A stretch of 64,000 nt of DNA from NCBI GenBank assembly GCA_963841105.1, contig CAWJCB010000001.1, positions 558,001-622,000 of the forward strand, in the 5' to 3' direction. A program made the position numbers and the translations under genes. Below are positions 1-8,535 of this stretch, piece after piece. The stretch comes from VAZQ01 sp963841105. Its GTDB lineage: Bacteria > Pseudomonadota > Alphaproteobacteria > Rhizobiales > Xanthobacteraceae. The notes below the pieces were generated by a model, which did not search any database, had not been told where the DNA came from, and was given only the letters and a program-made list of their open reading frames with translations. Position 1 is the first letter of the stretch, and each line of letters opens with the position of its first letter.

Positions 1-938
1 GGATGAGGCGCCGGCTTGGCAGGGGCTCTGGCCATCCTGGCCGCCGCGATGTTCCCTGTCTTGGGGCCCGCGACATTGGTTGCCTTGGGGGCTCCACCGG
101 GATTGGACAGCGTGGACCGGGCTGCGTTCGGCGTCCCGGTCGCCTGCTTGGCGGAGAGGGTGTTGGCGGTTCCGGTTGTGCCTTTGGCCGCTGCGCCTGC
201 GGCGTTGCGGCCTGCCGGACCGTTGCCGGTGGCGGCCTTCGCGCCCACGACGCCTTGCCCCGTGAACTGGCCGGCCTTGGACGTGGCTGCGACCGCCGGG
301 CTGCCGTGGTTGACTGAGGCGAGCAGCGCCTTGTTCGTGCTGGCCGCGGTTTGATGCTGCGTCTGCAGCGCGGTCGGCGGCGTATGCGTATCCTTGGCCG
401 CGGCCAGCTCGTGCGCCGTCGGTTGCGCTGTCGTTCCGCCGGTGCCGCCGTTGTAGCTGACCTGCGTCACGTTGTTGTTGATGACGGTCTTGTTGTAGGT
501 GTTATTGATGGTGACGCCGCCGAAATTGTTCACGGTCCTGTTGTAGCTGAATACGCCGCCGTTCCAGTAGCCGCCGGCATAGCCGACTCCGACATAACCA
601 TAACCGTAGTTGATGCCGCCGTAGTAGCCGATCCGCGGCCCCCAATAGCCCGCGTTCCAGACATAGACGCCGCTGCTCCGGCCCCAATAGCCCGGTGTCC
701 AAAGCACCCCCACCGTGGGCGGCCGCACCCAGGTGCCCGGCACCCAGAAGTAGCCATCATCGCCATAGGCCCAGTAACCTGGCGTCCAGATATAGCCTGG
801 CGCGGGAATGGCTGGCTGCACGTAGATCGGCAGCACCGGCGGGGCAATTGTGATCGAGACCGCGATCTGCGCGGATGACGCGGACGCGCCGGCGATTGCC
901 GCCAATAGCAACAGGCTCGCGATGCGGATGAGACGCAT
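1..938 (-). CDS. YXWGXW-repeat secreted protein, C-terminus cut by window edge
   Basis: The reading frame starts at an ATG (936-938) preceded by a good AGGGGG ribosome site and runs off the left edge, so at least 312 residues are present. It has a signal peptide (about 1-23, ending ASASSA). A proline/tryptophan/tyrosine-rich section (about 30-110) follows with repeats such as WTPGYWAYGDDGYFW, WVPGTW and WNAGYWGP. Next comes an Asn/Tyr section (NNFGGVTINNTYNKTVINNN) and a long low-complexity Ala/Thr/Gly/Lys tail. The Trp-Tyr repeats match the YXWGXW-repeat family of exported proteins of unknown function, common in rhizobia. A cell-surface or periplasmic location is inferred from the signal peptide; no enzymatic motif is seen. 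Confidence 0.75.
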   Translation of the reverse strand, partial: MRLIRIASLLLLAAIAGASASSAQIAVSITIAPPVLPIYVQPAIPAPGYIWTPGYWAYGDDGYFWVPGTWVRPPTVGVLWTPGYWGRSSGVYVWNAGYWGPRIGYYGGINYGYGYVGVGYAGGYWNGGVFSYNRTVNNFGGVTINNTYNKTVINNNVTQVSYNGGTGGTTAQPTAHELAAAKDTHTPPTALQTQHQTAASTNKALLASVNHGSPAVAATSKAGQFTGQGVVGAKAATGNGPAGRNAAGAAAKGTTGTANTLSAKQATGTPNAARSTLSNPGGAPKATNVAGPKTGNIAAARMARAPAKPAPH

Positions 939-1165
939 GCTGGTATCCCCCTATGGCAAGTCGGTTGCGTGTCGCACACGCAGTCCCAAAGGCCAGCTTC
1001 ATGAGACCCCGAGCTGCGAGCTGATCGTAGAGAAAAGTAAGTCGATCTTGCGGCGGCAAGCGCGCTGCAAGGGAAGTTTTCAGTTTTCGTCCTTGGGCGG
1101 ACAGCGTCTCATGCGCGGTTGTGACATGTGGCGGCCCGAGACGATCAGGGCTTGGGATTTTGAGC

Positions 1166-1216
1166 TCCGGAATTTTCCCGAACGGATCGAATGCCGGATT
1201 GCTGAGCAGCCACGCC
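1166..1216 (-). pseudogene. Relic of a formate dehydrogenase alpha-subunit tail
   Basis: Read on the minus strand this stretch gives AAWLLSNPAFDPFGKIPELK, nearly the same as the tail of the fdhA gene in this window (NLLTNPALDPFGKIPEFK, near 10480-10530). The NPAxDPFGKIPE motif is characteristic of the C-terminus of molybdenum formate dehydrogenases. Only about 20 codons are recognisable. The rest of 939-1363 shows nothing I can assign. I infer a small decayed duplicate or the remnant of a second fdh gene. Confidence 0.5.
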
Positions 1217-1363
1217 GCGAGCGGCGCAACCCGCGCCGAATCGCCAACCTTGATGCCTATCTGTGTAGTCGTCATCGGGTGAACGGCGACATGATGAAAT
1301 CGCCGCCGTGACGAGCGCATAATCGAGAACCTTGGGCTTGAAGAATCGCCGGCCACATTGCTA

Positions 1364-1508
1364 ATCGGGTCGCAACCCGATCTGATCATCGCAGCAACGG
1401 CGCTCCACCATGGCCTGACTGTTGTCACACGCAATGTGGGCGATTACGAACGCGCGCACACCAGCGTTCAATCCGTGGGTCGATCCGCAGCCGGCAAGCG
1501 CTTCGTGA
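1364..1508 (+). pseudogene. VapC-type PIN-domain toxin, C-terminal fragment, frameshifted
   Basis: The plus strand reads IGSQPDLIIAATALHHGL followed by TVVTRNVGDYERA. This is the C-terminal half of a VapC PIN-domain ribonuclease: the PDLIIAATA helix and the TRNxxDY strand, whose Asp residues belong to the acidic metal site. After about 1460 the homology continues one frame over (TPAFNPWVDPQPASAS, then a stop at 1506-1508), which one extra base near 1456-1461 explains. No N-terminal half and no antitoxin are present upstream, so it is non-functional. Confidence 0.6.
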
Positions 1509-1820
1509 ACACGCGGTGAGGTCACTGACCCTGCGCGGTAATGTCCGCCTGCTGAGGGCAAGCCCGTTGCACCGGCGACGGGGCGAGCGGACACTTGTCT
1601 TTCTGGCGTTTTCTGCGTTGCCCGAGAGGCGCAATGACCTCCTGAAGACCTCGGGCCAGTTGGCGAAGAAGGTGGATCATCTGAGTTAGCTCTTTGCCTG
1701 ATACTTAGCCTCCCGTCACCGTGGCGGGCGGAACAAATACGCGACATCCGCGTTGGCGCTTTTCTCACTTGCGTTCGAACCCAGTTAAGGTCTCCAGTCG
1801 CCGCCAAGGGAGGGTAAACC
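1509..1820. other. Intergenic stretch without recognisable gene
   Basis: No reading frame here resembles a known family and no clear RNA gene or terminator is visible. The last 20 bases contain the ribosome site (AAGGGAGG) of the NmrA-like gene at 1821. Confidence 0.5.
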
Positions 1821-2576
1821 ATGAAGATCGTCGTCATCGGCGGCACCGGCCTGATCGGCTCGAAGACCGTCGCCATTCTGCGCCAGGGCGGCCACGAGGT
1901 CGTCGCCGCCTCGCCCAAAAGCGGTATCAACAGCATCACCGGCGAGGGGCTCAAAGAGGCCATGGCCGGCGCGCAGGTGGTGATCGACCTCGCCAATTCG
2001 CCCTCATTTGAAGACAAGGCGGTGCTGGAATTCTTCGAGACCTCCGGCCGCAACCTTCTCGCGGCGGAGGCCGCAGCGGGCGTCCGGCACCATGTCGCGC
2101 TATCCATCGTCGGAACCGACCGGACGCCCGACAATGGCTATTTCCGCGCCAAGGTCGCCCAGGAGAAACTGATCAAGACCTCCGGCATCCCCTACACCAT
2201 CATCCGCTCGACCCAGTTCCTGGAATTCCTCGGCGGCATCGCCGCTTCAAGTGCGGATGGAAACATAGTCAGGATTTCGCCCGGCCTGTTCCAGCCCATC
2301 GCGGCGGACGACGTTGCTGCCATCGTTGCCGATGTGGCGCTCGCGGCGCCGCGAAACGGCATCGTCGAGATCGCCGGCCCGGAACGAGCGCCGTTCAACG
2401 AAATCGTCGCCCGCTATCTGAAGGCGGTCGGCGACCCGCGTGAGGTCGTGAGCGACCCCGAGGCCCGATACTTCGGCGGCCGGGTCGAGGAGCGCTCGCT
2501 GGTGCCGTTGGGCGAGGCGCGCCTCGGCCGCATCGGTTTCGACGAATGGCTCCGCCGCTCACGGGCAGCAGCCTGA
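1821..2576 (+). CDS. NmrA/atypical SDR-type NAD(P)-binding protein
   Basis: 251 residues. The N-terminus (MKIVVIGGTGLIGSKTV) carries the GxxGxxG dinucleotide-binding turn at about residues 7-13 of a Rossmann fold. The rest fits the NAD(P)H-binding/NmrA group of atypical short-chain dehydrogenases: VVIDLAN after the fourth strand, HHVALSIVGTD, a YFRAKVAQE helix in the place of the YxxxK pair, then PYTIIRSTQF. Members are NAD(P)-dependent reductases or redox sensors; the substrate cannot be told. The start is fixed by AAGGGAGGGTAAACC just upstream. A cupin gene follows after 33 bp in the same direction, so the two may be co-transcribed. Confidence 0.85.
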   Translation: MKIVVIGGTGLIGSKTVAILRQGGHEVVAASPKSGINSITGEGLKEAMAGAQVVIDLANSPSFEDKAVLEFFETSGRNLLAAEAAAGVRHHVALSIVGTDRTPDNGYFRAKVAQEKLIKTSGIPYTIIRSTQFLEFLGGIAASSADGNIVRISPGLFQPIAADDVAAIVADVALAAPRNGIVEIAGPERAPFNEIVARYLKAVGDPREVVSDPEARYFGGRVEERSLVPLGEARLGRIGFDEWLRRSRAAA

Positions 2577-2609
2577 TCCCGCATCCGCCAACCGAAGGAT
2601 AGGGGCTCC

Positions 2610-3026
2610 ATGAAACGCATCCTCTGTTCGCTGCTTGTCGCCACCCTGCCGTTCGGCAGCGTCCTCGCGGATGCGCCGAAGTCGAAGAACGCCAAGGTGA
2701 CCCTCGTCTACCAGCACGAGCTGCCGAACGTTCCCGGCAAGAGCATCAAGGGCGTGCTCGTCGAATACGGCCCGGGCGGCTACTCGCCTGGCCACACGCA
2801 TCCCAAATCCGCCTTCATCTACGCGACCGTGCTTGAGGGGGCGATCCGCAGTCAGGTCAACGACGGACCGGTGACGACCTACAAGGCCGGACAGAGCTTC
2901 TCCGAGCTGCCCGGCGACCGCCACGGCGTCAGCGCCAATGCCAGCGAGACGAAGCCGGCCAAGCTCCTCGCGGTGTTCGTGGTGGACACGAACGAGACGG
3001 AACTGACGATCCCATTCGGGAACTGA
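2610..3026 (+). CDS. Exported cupin-domain protein
   Basis: 138 residues with a signal peptide (about 1-20, ending GSVLA) and one small cupin domain. Candidate metal ligands are His62 and His64 in the GHTHPKS motif, Glu76 in VLEGAIR and His105 in PGDRHGV, the usual two-His/Glu/His set of cupin motifs 1 and 2. Single-domain exported cupins of this size are common next to short-chain dehydrogenases in rhizobia. Their function is unknown, and a small-molecule binding or isomerase-like role is only a guess. It lies 33 bp after the NmrA-like gene. Confidence 0.8.
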   Translation: MKRILCSLLVATLPFGSVLADAPKSKNAKVTLVYQHELPNVPGKSIKGVLVEYGPGGYSPGHTHPKSAFIYATVLEGAIRSQVNDGPVTTYKAGQSFSELPGDRHGVSANASETKPAKLLAVFVVDTNETELTIPFGN

Positions 3027-3276
3027 AGTCTGAAAACTGGCGCTGACATTTCGCGGAGCCTCGGGCAGCGAGTTAAATAGAGACGCTGTTGCTGGCAGTG
3101 CGAGAGTCCCGTTTTCGCACCACTCGCACATAGCCCCAAGCGACAGGATGTCCGCAGCCGGCGAAAGCTGACTTCCCAAGTTGCATCCATGCGCCCTCTT
3201 CCTGGTGAATTGAGGAAGCACAATCAATTCGGCAAGGGTATAATCTCATCGGCACTGGAGATGAGGCGACAGCGCT

Positions 3277-3501
3277 ATGGCGAGAACCTACCGTGAAATT
3301 GCAATAGAGGAAATGCTGCGAACCGTCGAAGAAGCGATGAGTCGCGTTATTGACTGGTGGGGAGACCTGCCGCCGCCGATGAAAGAAGCGATCGAGCAGT
3401 TTCGCACCCAACTTGGGGCGGCAATTGATTCCGTAGATTTTGTTAAAAGGGCACTCGACAGACAGGTACCCGAAAATGGCCGCCGGGAAGGCCCTGCCTG
3501 A
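3277..3501 (+). CDS. Small hypothetical protein (74 aa)
   Basis: This 74-residue frame begins MARTYREIAIEEMLRTVEEA and is predicted mostly helical, with a WWGDLPPPMKEAIEQF middle section and a basic tail. It matches no family I recognise. A GGAG lies about 17 bases before the ATG, further than usual. The sensible composition and isolated position make it a plausible gene, but it could be a chance frame. Confidence 0.35.
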   Translation: MARTYREIAIEEMLRTVEEAMSRVIDWWGDLPPPMKEAIEQFRTQLGAAIDSVDFVKRALDRQVPENGRREGPA

Positions 3502-3613
3502 TCTTTGCTGCGGTGGGCGCGCTATCCAGAACATCGCTTGCTCACGCGGTACTTTTTGCTCATCTCACGGCTGATGTCTTGACATCAAGTCTGCTGACAC
3601 CATCCGTCCGTCC

Positions 3614-3950
3614 ATGCGCACCACGCTGACTATCGACGACGATCTAGCCGCCCTGCTGAAGCAACGCGCACCCGAGTTCGGGCTGCCTTTCAAGCAGGTG
3701 GTCAACCAGGCGCTCCGGGTTGGCCTCGGCGCGCAAGCAAAGCCGCGGGCGCGTGCAGTGCCCAGAACCATTCCGCAAGCTTTTGCCGTTCCGGGCCGCG
3801 TCGCGGATGCGCCCCGGCCTGATAAAATCGCCGTTGTCATCGCGATCTCCGACGCCGGCCGCCCGCATCCGCGCGTGGGCAAAGGGCGGATTCAGTTCAT
3901 CGATTCCATGAAACTGGTCGGTTCACCTTTGAGATACCGCGGAGCGATGC
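3614..3950 (+). pseudogene. VapB-like antitoxin, C-terminus run into a repeat
   Basis: The first 45 residues (MRTTLTIDDDLAALLKQRA, then GLPFKQVVNQALRVGL) are a ribbon-helix-helix antitoxin N-terminus of the VapB/DUF2191 kind, which binds its own promoter and the partner PIN toxin. Homologues end after about 75-90 residues. Here the frame continues, with TIPQAF and a weak PDKIAVVIA segment, into the palindromic repeat at 3951 and does not stop until 4129. An ATG at 3908 (MKLVGSPL) sits where the toxin gene should start but is lost at the repeat. I infer a toxin-antitoxin pair broken by repeat insertion or deletion. Confidence 0.5.
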
Positions 3951-4056
3951 AAGCGGCGCGCTTATCCCTCCCCGAAGGGGAGGGAAGATCGAGCGAAGCG
4001 AGACCGGGTGGGGCTCTTGCGGCGGGGTGCAGGTCCAAGTCCCCACCCGGCCGCAC
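3951..4056. repeat. Palindromic intergenic repeat, copy 1
   Basis: Bases 3951-3997 are identical to 9721-9767. The core is a hairpin (CCCTCCCC-GAA-GGGGAGGG), followed by an outer inverted pair CCGGGTGGGG (4013-4022) and CCCCACCCGG (about 4040-4052). A related element lies at 15227-15367. It looks like a REP/RUP-type dispersed element. Confidence 0.75.
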
Positions 4057-4156
4057 GCATATGATTCCAAGAAAACGCGCGTCTAAGAAGCGTTCAAGCG
4101 CGCTTGGCAGGCATTGCCGACGCCGTTGATACGCTACGGTCCTGCCAGCACCCCGT

Positions 4157-4370
4157 CTACTCGATCACCTCGTCAGCACGGGCGAGCGCAGTGGCCGGAA
4201 TTTCGATGCGGAGCGTCTTAGACCTTGCAAGTTGATGACGAACTGGAATTGGGTCGGTAGACGAACTGGCATTTCGGCTGGTTTCTCGCCATTGAGGAAG
4301 CGGCCGGCCTAGCCGACTGTGCGCAAGCCCGCGTCGGCAAAAGACGCTTGTAGGAACAGCGCGGTTGGCG
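4157..4370 (-). pseudogene. ABC-type substrate-binding protein (ABC_sub_bind), decayed C-terminus
   Basis: Minus-strand translation gives RFLNGEKPAEMPVRLPTQ, then FQFVINLQ, and after a frame change SKTLRIEIPATALARADEVIE and a stop at 4157. This is the family C-terminus (NGEKPADLPV...KFELVINLKTAKALG...LLARADEVIE) of ABC_sub_bind/TrpX-like periplasmic binding proteins. Bases have been lost where the TAKAL segment should be. No intact remainder lies upstream on this strand, so it is a relic. A second relic of the same family lies at 4553 on the other strand. Confidence 0.65.
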
Positions 4371-4552
4371 GAAGCCGTCGCGTTTTTCCTGCATTTGCAC
4401 GTCGAATGCACGTCGGCTTTCAGACCATTGCAGCGGTAAGATGCGCCCTTGCAACGGCGGTCCGGCAGTAATCGACCCGACTCGGACATCGGAAGTCCGA
4501 CCTTGCTGTGATGCACAAAGTGCAACCAGTGTGGTAGGGTGCGACGGTGCCC

Positions 4553-4633
4553 ATGAGACGACGCGACTTTATCGCAGCATTCGGTGGCGCTGCGGCAGAG
4601 TGGCCGCTCGGTGCCGACGAGGTGATCGAATGA
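4553..4633 (+). pseudogene. ABC_sub_bind protein with internal deletion: first and last residues joined
   Basis: A 26-codon frame reads MRRRDFIAAFGGAAAEWPL and then GADEVIE with a stop. The first 19 residues are the twin-Arg-like export start typical of ABC_sub_bind proteins (MRRREFITLLGGAAAWPLAA), and the end ADEVIE is the family's last six residues. An intact member has about 325 residues, so nearly the whole gene appears to have been deleted in between. The stop lies 18 bases before the Bug gene at 4652. Confidence 0.55.
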
Positions 4634-4651
4634 TGTGAAGGGAGGTTCTAA

Positions 4652-5626
4652 ATGAAACTTCCCCGCCGACAATTCCTGCATCTGGCCGCAGGCGCTGCCG
4701 CGCTGCCGGGCGTGTCGCGGATCGCGAGGGCGCAAGCCTACCCGACGCGGCCGGTGCGCATCATTGTTGGTTTCGCGCCTGCCGGCACGGCCGACATCGC
4801 CGCGCGCCTGATGGGACAGTGGCTTTCGGAGCGCCTCGGCCAGCAATTTGTGATCGAGAACCGGCCAGGCGCGTCCACCACGATCGGGACCGAGGCGGTC
4901 GTGCGGGCATCCCCAGATGGTTACACGCTGCTGCTGATTACAACGACGAGTGCCACCAACACGACGTTGTTCAAGCTCAATTACAATTTCCTCAACGACA
5001 TCGTGCCGATCGCAGGCATCTTCCGCGTGCCCAACGTCATGGTGGTGCCCCCATCAGTTCCCGCCAAGACCGTTCCTGAGTTCATTGCCTACGCCAAGGC
5101 CAACCCAGGCAAGGTCAGCATGGCGTCAGCTGGCACCGGGACCCCGCCCCACCTCTTGGGCGCGCTGTTTAAAGTGATGGCCGGCATAGACATGGTGCAT
5201 GTGCCCTATCGCGGCAGCGGCCCCGCGCTGATCGATCTTCTCGCCGGACAGGCGCAGGTCGGTTTCGAACCCATGCCTGCATCGATCGAGTACATCAGGG
5301 CGGGAAAGCTGCGCGCGCTCGCGGTAACGACCGCGACGCGCTCAGAGGCGCTGCCGGACATCCCGACCATGGCTGAGTTCTTGCCAGACTACGAGGGTAG
5401 TGGCTGGTTTGGGATCGGTGCGCCCAAGAACACGCCCTATGAGATCATCGATAAACTCAACAAGGAGATCAATGCCGGCCTCGCCGATCCCAAGCTGAAG
5501 GCTCAGCTCGCCGACCTCGGCGGCATTATTCTCGGTGGCTCGCCGGGCAATTTCAGGACGCTCATTGCCGAAGAAACCGAGAAGTGGGCTAAGGTGATCC
5601 ACGCCGCCAACATCAAGGCCGAGTGA
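4652..5626 (+). CDS. Bug-family (TctC-like) tripartite tricarboxylate transporter binding protein
   Basis: 324 residues, the usual length of periplasmic Bug/TctC receptors that capture carboxylates or other small acids for a TctAB permease or act as orphan receptors. A twin-Arg-like export signal (PRRQFLHLAAGAAALPG, about 4-20) is cleaved near ARA-QAYP. Family landmarks follow: YPTRPVRIIVGFAPAGTADI, IENRPGAS, SPDGYTLLL, the HVPYRGSGPALIDLLAGQ ligand loop, and LPDIPTMAEF. The start is supported by AAGGGAGG eight bases upstream. No TctA or TctB gene is near, so the partner permease must be elsewhere. The ligand cannot be told from sequence. Confidence 0.92.
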   Translation: MKLPRRQFLHLAAGAAALPGVSRIARAQAYPTRPVRIIVGFAPAGTADIAARLMGQWLSERLGQQFVIENRPGASTTIGTEAVVRASPDGYTLLLITTTSATNTTLFKLNYNFLNDIVPIAGIFRVPNVMVVPPSVPAKTVPEFIAYAKANPGKVSMASAGTGTPPHLLGALFKVMAGIDMVHVPYRGSGPALIDLLAGQAQVGFEPMPASIEYIRAGKLRALAVTTATRSEALPDIPTMAEFLPDYEGSGWFGIGAPKNTPYEIIDKLNKEINAGLADPKLKAQLADLGGIILGGSPGNFRTLIAEETEKWAKVIHAANIKAE

Positions 5627-5823
5627 TCCGCACGATCCCGGCCGAATATTCCGTAACGCCCGTTCCGCGAATGCCCTACCAGGCGATCGAATAAGAGATG
5701 CCGTTTGCTGCACCTGCTCACGACCGTTGTTGGCACGAAGTGGGGGTGCGCGCATGTCCGCTTTGCCGCCGCTCTGGGAGGGTGAGCTGACCTCATCTGG
5801 ACAGCGCTTCTACCGTCGGGGTG

Positions 5824-6216
5824 TTAGCTTTGCACACCAAAAATAATCCGCACAATTCGCTGCACCTCGCGGAACCGCTTCGCCTCCAGCTTGTAAGTCG
5901 CTTCGACGTGTTTGTGGTCTCGCCTAGCGATCTCGAACGCGAGGTGTGTGGGCGTGAACTCAATAAGCCGGAGCCGGAAGTGACCGGTGTAGGTATCGTG
6001 ATCGTGGGTCTCGATGTAGCAAACGTCCCTGTCATCGTCCTCAAACTGACGCTGAATGAGAAGATAGGGGTGGGCAGGCGCCGACAGATCAAAATCATCG
6101 TCGTCTGCGCTGGGGGCCTCGCTATCAAACGAGACCTGGAAGTATTCGCCGCCGGATTCTCCGACAGATACGTGATTAGCGTGGAATTTCACGGGTGCCG
6201 CCCTGCTTCCGTGCAC
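5824..6216 (-). CDS. Acidic hypothetical protein (about 122-130 aa)
   Basis: The frame uses a GTG at 6216. A second GTG at 6192 (beginning VKFHANHVSVGESGG) has a better-placed CAGGG and may be the true start. The protein is acidic (SADDDDFD; FEDDDRDVCYIETHDHDTY), rich in His/Asp and ends FREVQRIVRIIFGVQS. No known domain is recognised. The amphipathic beta-strand-like spacing (GHFRLRLIEFTPTHLAFEIA) looks like a real globular protein. It lies 44 bases downstream of the recombinase stop, in the same orientation, so it may be cargo of the same accessory element. Confidence 0.55.
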   Translation of the reverse strand: MHGSRAAPVKFHANHVSVGESGGEYFQVSFDSEAPSADDDDFDLSAPAHPYLLIQRQFEDDDRDVCYIETHDHDTYTGHFRLRLIEFTPTHLAFEIARRDHKHVEATYKLEAKRFREVQRIVRIIFGVQS

Positions 6217-6259
6217 TTATGAGACGATGGGCAGAGCATAGCCGCTCTGCCCGGGTAAT

Positions 6260-6895
6260 TTAGACATCAACTTGTTCGGCTATAGCAAGGGCATCATCAA
6301 CCTCGATGCCGAGATAGCGCACGGTACTTTCGATCTTGCGATGGCCGAGCAAAAGTTGGACCGCACGCAGGTTGCCTGTGCGGCGATAGATCAGAGTTGC
6401 TTTCGTTCGTCGCAGCGAGTGCGTGCCAAAACGATTTGCGTCGAGTCCGATACTCGCGATCCATTCCGACACAAGCCGTGAATATTGCCGGGTAGAAATA
6501 CATCGGTCGCGGTTGCGACGACTTGGGAATAGCAATTCACCTGGCTTCCTATCGGCAGCCTTCATATAGTCGTCGATGGCTTGCCGGGTCTGCTCCGTCA
6601 ATTCGAACCTGACAGGCTGTCCGGTTTTCTTTTGACGCACGGTAGCCCGTTCCACTGCATATCCATTTGGAGCCACGTCCTCGACTTTGAGGGCGACGAC
6701 ATCGCAACCGCGTAGCTTGCTGTCGATGGCCACATTGAACATCGCCAGCTCGCGGACGCTACCTTCGACTTGCAGTTTCGTGCGGATCGACCAGACATGT
6801 TTTGGTCGCAGTGGCGGCTTTGCGCCAATTAACTTGCCCTTGTTCCAAGCCGCGCGCTGGGGCGCGGTTAGCGTGTGGTTTTCGTGGTCTCGCAT
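6260..6895 (-). CDS. Tyrosine recombinase, catalytic domain only
   Basis: 211 residues, made almost entirely of the phage-integrase catalytic domain. All catalytic positions are visible: Arg62 (SKLRGCDVV), Lys90 (RQKKTG), His159 and Arg162 (HSLRRT), His185 (LLGHRKI) and nucleophile Tyr194 (VRYLG). The N-terminal SAM-like core-binding domain of typical integrases is missing, with only about 45 residues before the catalytic fold. This compact form is known from rhizobial accessory regions. It would cut and rejoin DNA at specific sites. No tRNA gene or clear att pair is visible next to it, but the direct repeats at 3951 and 9721 bracket it. Confidence 0.88.
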   Translation of the reverse strand: MRDHENHTLTAPQRAAWNKGKLIGAKPPLRPKHVWSIRTKLQVEGSVRELAMFNVAIDSKLRGCDVVALKVEDVAPNGYAVERATVRQKKTGQPVRFELTEQTRQAIDDYMKAADRKPGELLFPSRRNRDRCISTRQYSRLVSEWIASIGLDANRFGTHSLRRTKATLIYRRTGNLRAVQLLLGHRKIESTVRYLGIEVDDALAIAEQVDV

Positions 6896-7122
6896 GGGTC
6901 ATACTCCTCGGTTACTGAGAGGATGACCATGATCGCTCAGGGGTCTCAGGAGGTTGAAATTACGGCTGGTTTCGGACCACTCCGGCCGTTAAATGGTCGC
7001 CTGATGTGAGGGTTTACGGCACAGAATGACCCCAACCGGACTATGCGGGCGCAAATTTGCTGTGCTGCACAACGACCCTGACGATGTGGTAGGCTAAGGC
7101 CCTCTGCTACCGGGAGGGCTAT

Positions 7123-8535
7123 GTGAGACGGCGTGGCACAGTAAGCCGGAAACCCGCAAAAACGCACCACCGCAAGCCGACGAGGCCGAAGCGCAGCAAC
7201 GCGCCAACAGCCACGCGCAGTTCTGCCGATCTGCAAGAGCAAGTCAGCGCTCTTACCCGCGAACTAGCAGAGGCGCGAGAGCAGCAGACCGCCACCGCCG
7301 ACGTGCTCAAGGTCATCAGCCGGTCGGCGTTCGACCTACAGGCAGTGCTCGATACGCTGGTCGAGTTGGCGGCCCGCCTTTGCGACGCAGACCATGCGTG
7401 GTTCTTCCGCCGTGATGGCGAGCTTTACCGTTGGGGCGCAAGTTATGGCCATTCCAAGGACGAGCACGAGCGAATCAAGCGACATATGTTGACGTTGGCG
7501 CTTTCACCGGGCCGTGGGGCAATTAGCGCCCGAGCCGTGCTGGAAGGCCAGCCTGTCCAGATCGCCGATGTGCTCGCCGATCCTGAATACACTCTCCTTG
7601 ATGTCCAAAAGATTGGGAGGTACCGGACAGGGCTTGGCATCCCACTCCTGCGCGAGGGTGCTCCGATCGGCGCGTTCTCGCTGACGCGCTCACAGGTCCG
7701 CCCGTTCAGCGACAAGCAGATCGAGTTGGCCACTATATTCGCCGACCAAGCCGTTATCGCTATTGAGAATGTGCGGCTGTTCGATGAGATTCAAGACAAG
7801 AGCCGCCAGCTTGCGGAAGCGAGCCAGCACAAGTCGCAGTTCCTCGCCAACATGAGCCACGAGCTGCGCACCCCCCTCAATGCCATCATTGGCGTCAGTG
7901 AGATGCTTCGGGAGGATGCGGAGGCGGCAAAGCAGGACACGGAGCCGCTCGACCGCGTGCTCGGCGCGGGCCGCCACCTACTCGCATTGATCAACGACAT
8001 TCTCGACCTCTCCAAGATCGAGGCCGGGCGGATGGAGCTTAATCTGGACACCTTTGCTCTGCCGCCGCTGATCGACGAGGTCGTCAAGACTATCGAGCCA
8101 CTGGCGGCAAAGAACGGCAACCAGGTCGCGGTCCATTGCGACGCCGCGATCGGGATGATCCATGCGGACCAGATGCGGCTCCGGCAAGCGCTACTGAACC
8201 TCATGAGCAACGCTAACAAGTTCACTGAAAAAGGCACGGTCACCATTGCCGCTCACCAAGAGCAGGAGAATGGCCGCGACTGGGTCACGCTCTCAGTCGC
8301 CGATACCGGCATTGGCATGACGCCGGAACAAATGGGCAAGCTGTTCCAAGAGTTTTCTCAGGCCTCCTCCAAAACTGCGAGCAAGTACGGCGGCACCGGC
8401 CTCGGCTTGGTGATCAGCAGGCGGTTCTGTCAAATGATGGGCGGCGACATTACGGTGGCGAGCAAGCCCGGCCACGGATCGACCTTCACGATCCGGCTAC
8501 CGAGGATTGTTGAGGTTGGGGAAGCCGCCCAATAG
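7123..8535 (+). CDS. GAF-domain sensor histidine kinase
   Basis: 470 residues from a GTG start after GGGAGGGCTAT. Order: basic N-tail, short coiled coil (about 35-60), GAF domain (about 75-215, with ARLCDADHAWFFRRDGELYR and GIPLLREGAPIGAFSL), a dimerisation helix with phospho-acceptor His246 (SHELRTPLN), and an HATPase_c domain with N box (NLMSNANKF, about 360-368), G1 DTGIGM (394-399) and G2 GGTGLGL (423-429). No membrane segment is present, so it should sense a cytoplasmic ligand or redox state. There is no receiver domain and no response regulator gene next to it, so it is an orphan kinase. It sits inside the accessory patch. Confidence 0.9.
   Translation: MRRRGTVSRKPAKTHHRKPTRPKRSNAPTATRSSADLQEQVSALTRELAEAREQQTATADVLKVISRSAFDLQAVLDTLVELAARLCDADHAWFFRRDGELYRWGASYGHSKDEHERIKRHMLTLALSPGRGAISARAVLEGQPVQIADVLADPEYTLLDVQKIGRYRTGLGIPLLREGAPIGAFSLTRSQVRPFSDKQIELATIFADQAVIAIENVRLFDEIQDKSRQLAEASQHKSQFLANMSHELRTPLNAIIGVSEMLREDAEAAKQDTEPLDRVLGAGRHLLALINDILDLSKIEAGRMELNLDTFALPPLIDEVVKTIEPLAAKNGNQVAVHCDAAIGMIHADQMRLRQALLNLMSNANKFTEKGTVTIAAHQEQENGRDWVTLSVADTGIGMTPEQMGKLFQEFSQASSKTASKYGGTGLGLVISRRFCQMMGGDITVASKPGHGSTFTIRLPRIVEVGEAAQ

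Noticed and set aside
4157..4846. 229-codon frame on the minus strand
   Set aside because: Only its last part shows real homology (ABC-binding-protein relic); the rest is antisense to the Bug gene and non-coding sequence.
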